Positions 1 through 10,900 of a DNA stretch of 64,000 nucleotides are shown here, piece after piece. The notes below the pieces were generated by a model. That model was not told where the DNA came from. It was given only the letters and a program-made list of their open reading frames with translations, and ran no database searches. Made by a program: the position numbers and the translations under genes. The stretch comes from Geomobilibacter sp964432205 (GTDB lineage: Bacteria > Desulfobacterota > Desulfuromonadia > Geobacterales > DSM-12255): NCBI GenBank assembly GCA_964432205.1, contig CAYSMK010000007.1, forward strand, positions 111,676 through 175,675, written 5' to 3'. Each line of letters starts with the position of its first letter. Position 1 is the first letter of the stretch.

Positions 1-1964
1 ACGGCCGCGGCCAGGGTGTCGCCCCGCACCGACCGGCGGCGGAGGTCGTCGAAGCCGGTGAAATCGGTCAGCGCCGCGTCCTGCTCGTCCTTGGTCGGAT
101 AGAGTTCGACAATCCGACTGAAGTTGCTCCCCATGAAGTCCATCAGGAGCTGACTGGCAGTGGCCGGCAGCGGTTCGTGCAGCGAGAAGCGGAAGCCGGC
201 CTCGGCGGTCTCGATCGCGCGATCCCAGACGATCTTCTTGCCAAAGCGCAGCACATCCTTTGGCAGGGCCGCTGCAGGAGCAGTTGCCGTGGCGTAAGCC
301 TTGCCGAGCATCCCCAGGGCAGCTTTGCGAAGCCCCTCAGGGAGGCTGTTAGCCTCCTTGGGAAGAACCAGGGAGTCCGGGGAGAGTGGTATGCCAAGCT
401 CGCCGACCGAGGTCTTGAGCAGGAATTTCCCCTTGATATGCTCGTCCGAATCCAGGGTGGCGGCAAAGACGCTGCCGGTCACCTGGGAGATCAGTTCGTA
501 GCTGATGGTCGCCGAATCGCCCGGCGGGATCGACTCGATGGACCGGACCGGGTCTCCCACCAGGGTCGCCCCGCTGATGTAACGCGGATACAGGTTGATG
601 GAGACGAAGTTGGCCGGCGAGTCGGAGGTGTTGGTAACCGTCACGTCCAGGTTGTAACGCTCTCCGGCATTGACCAGGTCGGGATGGGTGAAGGTCATGG
701 TGAAGGTCGGGTTACGGACCAGCACCGTTCCCATGGCCCGGCCACGGACCGGCACCGGCCCGATGGGGAGGCCATAGAGGGTGCCGGTGATCTCCATCTC
801 CACCGTGTGGCTACCCTCGCGGCGCCCCTCCACCAGGTATTCGGCATTGCCGGTCTCCCCCGGCGCCAGTTCGGCTATGTCATCGCCGGTGCCGAGCCTG
901 CCGTCCGGACCGGGCTTGGCCACCGGCTGCAGGCGCGGCGACTCGCCACGATCGGTATTCGCCATCCGGAGCGGATCGTCACCGGTGTTCACCACCTCGT
1001 CCTTCCCCGGCGGCAGGATGATCTCGGCCCGGAGGTCCTTCACCACCAGGTTGGAGTCGGCCGGCGCCACGTTTCCAACCATCAGCATGACACTGAAGTA
1101 CTGGTTCAGGAAGCCGATGTCGCCGGGAATGACCACCACCCCCGGAATCGGCGGCAGGAAGAAATTGTTCCCGACCGGGAGGTCCGGCTTCAGGCTGAAG
1201 CTCTGCACGCTCAGGTTGGGGATGGAGGTCTGGGCGAGCCGCAGGGCGTCGGGAATGACGGTGGAGAGCGACTGGATCTGCGCCCCCTGGATACCGGGAA
1301 TCGTTACCCCGTCCACCGCCACGTCCTGGGTCGTCTGGAGGCGCGGTAGGATCACCGGCATGGTGATGTTGATATCCTTGCCCGGGGCGATGGCAAAGGC
1401 GGCGGTGAAGTTGTAGGCCTGGAAGTTGGACTTGTCGAAGACGATCCCCTTGTCGCGGATCTCCTGGGCAGTGAGCGGCCGGGCAGTCACCTGGGTAACC
1501 AGCAGCTTGTCGATGACCTCGATCTTCACGCTCTCCGGCGTGCCGTAGAACAGCACCTGACCGCCGGTCTCCAGGCGGATGCCGTCGAGGCTGTAACTGC
1601 CGGGAACCGTCAGTGCCGGGATATTGAACGGGGAGTTGGCCGGCACTGCCAGTTCCAGGGGAGTCTCCAGGCCGGGGCCCCGCAGGGTGGCCCTCACCGT
1701 GGCATCCGGCGCCAGTGGCGGGATCTGCCCGGCCGGCATGGTCGGGACCTGCAGGAAGGTGCTGACGATGGTGGCGATGTTCTTCGGCACGGTCTGCTTG
1801 GCCGGAGCGGCGGTCAGCTGCATGCCGTAGAGGATGATGTCGTCCTCGGCCAGATAGCGGCCGTCGTAGGCATCCGCAGCCCCGCCCGCCCAGGTCAGGA
1901 CCATGAGCAGCATGGAGCAGCAGAGAAGAGTTTTCCTACGTATCGAATATATCCAGTGGTTCAT
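1..1964 (-). CDS. Large secreted protein with late CARDB-like region, C-terminus outside window
   Basis: The frame is open from an ATG at 1964-1962 to the left edge, giving at least 654 residues, so the C-terminus is missing. The N-terminus has basic residues, a hydrophobic run (LLCCSMLLMVLTW) and an Ala-rich end, as in a Sec signal peptide. The body is Pro/Val/Thr-rich and beta-like. Around residues 415-500 it resembles CARDB/Ig-type adhesion modules (NAGERYNLDVTVTNTSDSPA). It begins only 30 bases after the stop of the giant gene upstream on the same strand, so the two are probably co-transcribed and both exported. No catalytic motif was seen. The function is unknown; a structural or partner role for the giant neighbour is a guess. 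Confidence 0.75.
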   Translation of the reverse strand, partial: MNHWIYSIRRKTLLCCSMLLMVLTWAGGAADAYDGRYLAEDDIILYGMQLTAAPAKQTVPKNIATIVSTFLQVPTMPAGQIPPLAPDATVRATLRGPGLETPLELAVPANSPFNIPALTVPGSYSLDGIRLETGGQVLFYGTPESVKIEVIDKLLVTQVTARPLTAQEIRDKGIVFDKSNFQAYNFTAAFAIAPGKDINITMPVILPRLQTTQDVAVDGVTIPGIQGAQIQSLSTVIPDALRLAQTSIPNLSVQSFSLKPDLPVGNNFFLPPIPGVVVIPGDIGFLNQYFSVMLMVGNVAPADSNLVVKDLRAEIILPPGKDEVVNTGDDPLRMANTDRGESPRLQPVAKPGPDGRLGTGDDIAELAPGETGNAEYLVEGRREGSHTVEMEITGTLYGLPIGPVPVRGRAMGTVLVRNPTFTMTFTHPDLVNAGERYNLDVTVTNTSDSPANFVSINLYPRYISGATLVGDPVRSIESIPPGDSATISYELISQVTGSVFAATLDSDEHIKGKFLLKTSVGELGIPLSPDSLVLPKEANSLPEGLRKAALGMLGKAYATATAPAAALPKDVLRFGKKIVWDRAIETAEAGFRFSLHEPLPATASQLLMDFMGSNFSRIVELYPTKDEQDAALTDFTGFDDLRRRSVRGDTLAAA

Positions 1965-1994
1965 GGCGCCACCTATACCATCAGTTGGATTGAA

Positions 1995-4900
1995 TTAGTT
2001 CTGCAGCCCTATCGTTGCCGGCCGGCGCTGGAAGTCGGAGATCTGCCGGCTGTTGAAGGCATCCGGGATACGGGTGACCGCCTCGTCTGCCACGCCGGTG
2101 GCAAAGCCCGTCGCTGCCTGGATCGCACCGAGATCGACGCTGTCGACCACGCTGTTCGTCGTGTCACGCAGCTTGACAACGCTGGTCAGAGCGATGTCCC
2201 CCGGATTCGTGACCACCGCATACCGGCCGCTCATGGTCATGGTGGCCGGGCCGAGCACCAGCACTACCGGCAGGCCGCTTGTGTCGGTGAATTCCAGGGT
2301 CCAGTTCTGCAACTCGAAGGGGGACCCGGTATTGGTGTACAGCTCGACGAACCGGTCCGGACTGCTCTTCGGCTCCACGATCAGTTCGTTGATCATCGGC
2401 CGCTGGCTGCAGATCACCGCCGGTATCGGCGGCGAGGCGATCACCGGGCAGTTGGGAGGTGTGCAGACGATTGCCGATACCGGTACCGGCAGGGGGCTGG
2501 TCGTGACGTCGAACAGCGCCGGCAGGGTGACGACATCCGTGACACCGTTCGTCACCACCAGGACGTTCGCCGGCGCCGTCTCGGTGTAGGTCATCCGTCG
2601 AGCCTGGCCGGCCTCCAGTGCCCCGAACCGGAGCACCTGCCTTCTGAGCATGGCCCCGCACGAGCTGACCTCGTCGATGATGGAGATGTCCGCAATGCTG
2701 GTGGTCGTGTTGTTCGCAACCGTAATGCCATAGGTCAGGGTCCCGCCCGGCACCACGGTGTAGCCCGTCAGAAGCTCCTTGATCACGTCGATCGGTTTGT
2801 CGGAGACGATGACCAGCCCGTTCGGGTCTTCGGCTTCCCCCATGCCGGGAATCGCCACCTTGCTGGCAAGCGGTGTACGACCGGCAACCGACTGGTGCAC
2901 GACATGGGTATCGAAACCGTTGGCGTCCGGAGTGGTGGTGGCAAGGGAAGGGGTCCCCACCGTATAGGCATCCATGACTGTCGGGGCGTGGAATCCGAGC
3001 CCGAGGCTATTGAACTGGATCGAGCAGCCCGACTCCTCGTTTCCGGGAGCAGTGCACGCCGCCGTAATGCCTCCCTGCAACTGGAGCTTGAAGTTGGGCA
3101 CCGGCTGGTTCACCGTAAACGTCTTGTCGATGCTCATGGTTCCCCATTCGGCCAGTCCTCCGGGAAGGACCCGGTCGATGGCCTCGGCAGCGCTCAGGAA
3201 TTTGCCCTTCAGGGCGATCGGCGTCGTGCTTCCCGCGGAGAGATGGGCAAAGGTACGGACCGTCGGCCCGGGGGTCGGCGGGGCAGTGACACTGATGACC
3301 GTCGACTGCGGTTCGATCTTCGCCAGATCGAGGTGCGGCAGGACCCAGGTCGTTACGTTACCGCTCGCCTTGCCGTACTCAGCCAGATCCAGTGTGCCGT
3401 GGATGGCGGTCAGCCCCGACAGGGAGTGGCTGCTGACGATCCCCTTGTAGCCGGTATCGTTGGTGACCGTGGCGACCGTCGGTGTTGCCGAGTCGAGAAC
3501 CAGCGCCTGGGTGCCGGCGTAGGCGATCGTCATATTGAACGCCTTTTCCGCTGCCCAGCCGATGACCGGCGCCAGCGGCCCCGTCTCGGCGGCCAGGGCC
3601 GTGGCGCTGTTCCTGATGATGGGATCGAGGACCTTCAGCACGTCGCTCATCCCGAGGGAAACCAGGCCGCCGAACAGCTCGAAGGTCGCGTCCTTCAGGT
3701 AGACGGCGCCGGTATTGGTGACAAAGGAGTTACCGGCAACGTCCGGGGTGAGCAGTAGCCAGGGGCTCTTCATATCCTTGAACGCTGCCTGCAGGGCAGC
3801 GGTACCGACCGACAGCGGCGCCAGCTCGATCTTGTCAAGCTTGATGCCGGCCAGCACCACGGTGAAATTGGACTTCAGGTTGCGGGGGCCGAACCGTGCC
3901 CGCACGATCTGGATCCCCGGCGTGGTCACCGTGAGCATCCCGGTGGAACTGACACTGATACCGGCGATCTGTTGGCCGAGAGGCGGGTCGCCGCGATTCA
4001 CCAGGATCTCATTGATCTTGTCGAAGATGTACCGGGCAAGGGGCACGGCATTGATGTCCGCCACCAGGCCGGAGCCGAGCCATTCATAGGTCGTATTGGT
4101 GTCCGCGGTTACCGTGTCGATGACGCCGGTATCGCCATGCTCCAGGGTCACGGTCAGCTGCTTCGCTCCCGGAACGACGGCAACCGGTACCAGGAGCGGC
4201 GACAGGTGCAGTTGATCGTCCTTCCTCACCGTAATGGTGACGGTGGCGGGGGAACTCTCGGCAATGCCGTCGTTCACGACCAATTGGAACGTCAGCACCT
4301 CCTCCCTGTTGGGCGAGACAAAGGTCGGTCTGACCGCACCGGCGTCCGACAGGGTCACCGGAGTGCCGGCAGTCTGTTTCCACGCGTAGCGCAGCCTATC
4401 CCCGTCCGGATCGTGGCTTCCGCTGCCGTCCAGGGTAATGGTCTGCCCCTGATCCACCGTCCTGGCCGGGCCGGCGTTGGCCACCGGCGGATGGTTACCC
4501 AGCGCGGCCCCCGCCCGGGTGAGTGCCCAGATATCCAGCGAGAGCGCATTGGCGACATAGGCCAGGCCGCGCTTGTCGTCAAGCCGGACACCTTCCACCC
4601 CGAACGGATACGGGATCTCGTAGCGTATCCGGTCGTCCTTGAGGTCCCCGTTCCGGTCAAGGAGCCCGCTCCGGAAGGGATTGCTGACGTCCACGATATA
4701 GAGCGCATCGCCGCCGACAGCACTGTCGCCGCCGGCAAGGAGCAGTTTGCCGTCCTGGCTGATCGCCACCTTGCGGATCATCCCCGGCATGGAGACACTG
4801 CCGGCCACCTCCATGCTCGTATGGTCGTTAACGTTGATGATGGTAATGCCGTTAGCCCCGCCGACAAAGGCGAAGTCGAGCCGCTCGTCCTCCTCGATGG

Positions 4901-7900
4901 TGCCGTTGCCGTTTCGGTCGATTGCCACGTTGCGGGCGATCGCCAGCTGATGCACCTTGCTCCGGCTCCCCACGTCGAAACTGACCGAACTCAGTGGCCC
5001 CATGTTGGCGTCCAGGACATCCAGGGTCGGCTGGCCACCGAAGTTGTTGTTCAACCCCAGGATATGTTCCCCGACCGCGGCCAGGTCGACATAGTCACCC
5101 TGGTAGATCCCTTCCACCTTCCGGTCCATCGGCAGTACGTCGGCGATGTTCTTCCCCACGTCCACCGGCATGATCCCCAGGTCGCCGAGCGCGGTATAGG
5201 CGGCAAACCCCTGGGTGTGCGGCAGTATGTCCACCCCCCGCGCCAGGCCGTACTGCTTGATGGTGCCGTCGGCGGAGTGGTCGCCGGAGGTAGGAGAGGG
5301 AAGGGTCTCCGGGTTCCTGGTCAGGGTCTTTCCCCCCAGGCGGCACGGCTTGACCGGGTCGGTGACATCCATGAAGTTGATAGCGCTGCCGAACTGGCTG
5401 TAAATGACGCTCGTCAGGAGATTCCCCTCGAACACCAGATCGCTGCCGACCGGGCTGACATGATCGGTACAGCCGGCAAGATCACTCATCAAGGTGCTGC
5501 GCAGCTTCAGTCCCGGATAGGTATTCTGTGACGGGACGGCGAGAGCCGGTCTGGTGCTGAAATGGGCCACGTACAATGCCCTTACGCTTGGGAGACCGAT
5601 GGTGTTACAGGCCGTATCGTTGCCGGCTGCGCACTGCTGGGACAGGGCAAACTGGGCCGGGTCGTTAAGCACGTTGCAGTACCATGCATCCCCTTCATCG
5701 CATCGCTTTTGCATCGCTGCCCGATCGGCATAAAACAACCTGGCCGCCGTCTCCAGATTGGTAGCATACTCCAGGAAGGTCTCGGTATACTGGCTGCCGG
5801 CGTTTGCCGGGGTGAAATTTGCCGCGCCCACGTCCCATGGATCATTGATGAACAGGCTGGTCCCTGCCGGTGTGCCGTCGCCGCTGATGCCGGTGACCAC
5901 CCGGAAATGACCCGTCGGGACCTCCGACGAGACAACCAGCGCCCCGTACTGGTCCAGCAGATCCTTGAACTTGCTGACCGTATAGCTCTGCGGCGGTTCG
6001 GCCACGATCCCGTACCGATCCCAGAATGCCCTATCCGCAAAGGGTAGACCGTTGTTGGCCTGGTACTGTGCCCAGTATCCCGCCTCGGCCGCGATCTGGG
6101 CCGGATCGACATAGACCTTGTCACGCCAGGCCACCATCATGGCGGCCGAGGTGGCCCAGCAGGACATGGTGGTCGGCTGGCCGATAAGCGGAACGTCACC
6201 GTAGATCAGGTCGTACAGCACCGGATGGCTGATCTTCGGAAACAGCTTCAGACGCCGCGGGTTCCCGGCAGCCGTATGGCCGGTCTCCACCGGCAGGCGG
6301 GGGTTGGTGACGTCGAAAAGATGGATCTTGAATCCGGACAGGTTGGACGTGGCGGTGGTGAGGATCGTCCTCTGGCTGGCGCCGAATCCGAGCCGCAGGA
6401 ATTCCACATCCTTGAACGAAAGGACATCCTGCGGGGAGGCGGGTGCGACGTTCGTCGATCCGGTACTGCTGTGCGGCTGCAGCAGCACGGCAGTACCGAC
6501 CTTGAGCGGCTTGTAGGTACGGACGAGCACGCTGGGCGTGGCCAGCGGCCGGCCGCCGACGGTAGTGACCCCCTGCAGGGCGACCCGGTACTCTTTCCCC
6601 ATCTGCAGCGGCACGTCGGCAATGAACGTTGCGGTCTTGTTGCCGTTGGACAGGAGCCAGTGGCCGGCAACCGGCTGCATGGTCGCCATGTCGAAGAGCA
6701 GCATGTTGGCGTCAACCGAACCCTGGTTCAGCGGCTCGCTGAAGGTAAAAGTGAGCGGCGCCTGTACGTCGATGTTCACGAAGCCGGTACTGTCGGTGAG
6801 GAGATTGCTCTGCTGGGAACTGGCAGCGTTCACGTCCAGTTGCAGTGGGGTGCCACGCGGCGGCACCTGGCCGGCGATCTGCTTGACCGTCCCGCCGGTG
6901 GCCGGATTCCGTACCGTGATCCGGAAGCTGTAGATCTTCGTGTATTCCCGCTTGCCATCCTCATAGACAGAGGTGACGTAGTAGTTGTCCTCGAAATTGC
7001 CGTCAAAGGCAAAGACAAAGGCGCCATTGGCCAGGGCATCGGTCGACGACGCAGTGGCATCGAAGACCGTCAGCTCGGAGAACGCGCTCGAACCGAGGAC
7101 CCCCATCACCACCTTGACGACCCCGGCCCCGGTGATCTGCTTGTCGGCCGGCACATGGGCGTTGTAGGCGTCGATCTCGGCCTGCGTCGGATCGATTGCC
7201 CCCACGGTGGCACGGAGCAGCAGGTTCCCCGTTCCGGCACTGTAGGCGGACACCGCGGGTGAGACCGATCTACCGGCCCCGCCGGCGTCGGTGACCTCGA
7301 CCGAATAGCTGTCGTTGGTCGTGCCTTCGATGATGGCGTTGATGCTGCCCATGGGATTGACCGAGCCGCTCAGCTGGGAACTCCAGCTGTTGCCGTTGGT
7401 CAGGTTCTTGATGACGATCCGGGTATCGGTCGGGTTCAGGTTCGTGTCGGCAACGACCACCCTGACGAACGAGACCGGCTGCGGGACCACCGTCAGGGGC
7501 CGGCGGGTGCCTGCCACATCCAGTACCTCGACGGTCAGGCTGTCGCTGCTCCGGGCGTCGACCTTCAGCAGTGACGGGAACGGCCGGTAGAAGCTGGTGG
7601 TCGTCCCACGGGTATTGTTCTTCACCACGATTTCCCGGTCGGCGACGGTGAATGAGCCGGCGGAATAACTCAAGGAAAGGAGATTGCGGGTGATGGTCAC
7701 CTTGCCGCTCAAGAGCGGCAGGCAGATTGGCCGCGGCATGCCAGCCATGATATTGCCGGCGAGGTTGACGTACGGTTCGAGGAGGCTCCCCGGATCGAAC
7801 AGCGCCTGCACGGCGTCGGAAACGCCGTAATCGACCTGGAGCATGCCGGGGGCCGGGATGAGGAAAGGGATGAAAATCTCGGGAGGGAGCGACCGTTCCA

Positions 7901-10900
7901 GCACCATCTCGCCATAGACCACACCGAGCGGCCGTGCCGAGCGGAGGAAGCCGTACACGCCGTTGCCGGTGACGCCGGGGCACGGAGGGGACGAAGTAGC
8001 AATCCGACCGTCGATGACCCGGGCCGTATCGATGGCATTGAGCGCTGCCTGCCCCCCGGCGTCCACCGCCTGGGTCACGACCCACTGATCGTCGAGGGTC
8101 TCGCCCCCCTGGGTCGGGATGCTCATGTTCAGGTACGACAGCGGGGCGTTGCCGTCGATGAACAGCCTGACCCCGCCGCTGTAGCTGAAGTTCCGCCTGT
8201 GCACCGGGGAGAGCTGGAACGGGAAATCCGCTTCCGCCACCGGCATGAGGGTTATCGCCGCGCCGTCCGGGAAGGCGCCGGCCGGGACATCGACGGCCAC
8301 CCCTCCGGGACCCATGATCCGTCCACCTTCAGGACCGGCAATGGCGGTCACGCTCCCGTCCTGGTTGGTCTGCTGGAAACGGGGGAGCTGGACAGTCGTG
8401 GTTATGCCAGCCGGATTGGTTATTTCGATCGACAGGCGGTCGTTTTTACCGGCCTGGATGGCGGCACTGAACCCGCCGTTGGGATCCACCTGCACCTGGT
8501 TCCGGGCACCGGTGGTCTGGTTGACGATGTAGACGGCGTCATGAAGCCCGGCCGTTCCCTGGGTGGCGGTTATCCTGCTGCTCCCCCCGGCCGACGGTAA
8601 GGTGGCGGTGATGCTGCCGGCCGGCGGCGCCGGCGGCGGATTGGTGTTCAGACTCCTGAACCCGGCGGTGAAGGGGGAGAGCATGGCATAGCCGGCCAGG
8701 TCGCGGATGGTTGCCGCCACAGTGATGGTGTAGTCACTGTTCGGCTCAAGGGATACCACCGGGCGCAGGGTTGCCTCCAGGCCGTCGCCGCTGAGGGACA
8801 GGGTGCCGCTTACCACGCCTGCCGGGCTGGTGAGGGTGATGGCGGACGGGGTTACCGTGGCCGGATCGACCGGCTCGGAGAAGCGGACCCGCAGAGGATC
8901 GGCCAGCGCCACATCGGTTGCGCCGTTGGCGGGCGTGACCGAGGCAACGGCCGGCGGTTCTATCCTGAGGGAGAGGTCGACCCTGACATACCCTTTGGCT
9001 GCCACGCTGGCGGCGCCGGTCCCCTTGTCCAGCTTGACCGGGTCGAGAGCGGTGAGGGTGAAGTTCCCGGCGCCTGCCGCCGCCGTATAACCACCGTCGA
9101 CCCCGGAGAGGGCGACCAGCGGCAGGGTGTCGACGGAGACCAGGGCTCCGTTGAACGGGGATGCGTCGATGCCGGTAACCGTGCCGGTACCGTAGCCAAG
9201 GGGAAGTTTCGTCTTCAGCAGCAGGTAGCGTCCTTCGCCGGAGATCCCGGGGAACCTGACCTGACCGTCGCCGTTCAGATCAAAAAAGGTGGTCAGGCGG
9301 TTTCCGTCCACCCGGCCAACCCCGACCAGGGTCAGACGGCTGTTACCGAGCAGTTCAACCACCTTGACCAGCAGCAGATCGCCGTCATTGGCAAAACCGT
9401 TCGGCAGCGGCAGGGCCATGATTGCCGGCCGGCCGAGGACTCCGCCGCTGAAGGAAACGGTTATCCCGCCGAGGGTCTCGAAACCGTTCGGCAGCGGGAG
9501 ACCGGCATCGGCCGGGTTGAACGACTTCAGGGTGACCGGGACAAAGCGCTGCACCGCCCCTGCCGGAAAGGAGAGTGATTCGCCACCGGGACCGTTCAGG
9601 GTACCCCCCTGGGGACCGATGATGGCAACGGTATCGGCGTCTGGCGGCGGCACGGTAGCGGTGACGGTGATGATCCCCTTCTCCAGCACCAGCCCGTTGA
9701 ACGGCAGCGACGGCGAGACCTGATAGTCGGCCAGCAGCCCGCCACTGGGGAGGCCGAAGGTAAAGAGCGTCACGTCCTGATTGAACGGTTCGCCGACCAG
9801 GTGGTCCTTGGAGTAGAAGTTGTACTCTTCGGCGATATTGGCCCAGATCGCCTGGCCGCTCACCATCGGCGCCGGGTTGCCGAGTCCGGTTCCCACCTCG
9901 GACTTGACGCCGGGCCGGTAGAAGATGATCTTGGGCTGGGGGGTGACCAGCGGGGCGACATCCTGTGGCACCGGCAGAAGCGCTGCGTCCGGCAGGGGCG
10001 AGCCGACCTCCGGCATTGTCGCGGCCGGAAGGGAACTGTCGCGGACGACCAGGGCGTACGCCCCTGTTCCGGGCAGTGCGGCCGAAACAGCCGTTCCGTC
10101 GGCGGAGGCCGTGCCTCCTGCCACCATCTGCCACTGACCGGCGCCTTCATCCCAGCGCACGAGCAGGAACGGTCCGCTCACGCCGGCGCCGAAGAGATTC
10201 GGCACGGTTACCGACTGCGGCGCGGTAAAGCCGATGCCGTGCGGCTGCAGATCGAAGGCAGCAACCGGCGACCAGCCGCTGGGCAAACGACCCTGGAGCC
10301 CCTGGGCGCCGACCTGGGTCAGGGTGATCAGCTGGTCGGCCGCCAGCGCTCCGGGACCGAGTACAAGAGTCATGACGGCTGCAGGTCCTCCGGAAACGCC
10401 GGCCGTCTTCAATGCCGACGAAATTCCGGCGCCACTGCCGGTGAACGGTGTGGTAAGGGTCTCGCCCAGAACGGCCGCCACCGCCTTCCCACCCATGTTG
10501 AGCGGTGTCAGGCGGGCATCGAACACCCGGCGCCCCTGATTGGCGACCAGTGACAGGTTCGGTCGGTCGACCCTGGTAAAGCCGGCCTTGATAACGGTCA
10601 GCCGGCCGCTCCCCTCGTCGGCAATGAAGGCATAACGGCCGCGGCTGTCGGTGGTTGCGGTCTGCTCGGGTTTACCGGCCAGGCTCAGAATCACCGTGGC
10701 ATCGGCCAGCGGCAGGCCGTTGCCGTCGTCATACACGGCACCGGTCAAGAGTCCCTGTCGCACGAGCGGGGCGGTGACGCGGACCGTCGTGCCGGCCGCG
10801 GCCCTGTTGCCGGAAAAGTCGACCGCCTTTGCCTCTATCAGCAGATCGTCTCCCGGCAGGCTCCCCCGGGGGAAGGTCAGATCGAACGACAGGGTGCCGC

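Noticed and set aside
1956..3758. A 600-codon plus-strand frame opposite the giant protein gene
   Set aside because: It has Arg/Asp/Gly/His-rich composition, no start signal and no family; the minus-strand gene has a signal peptide and known domains.
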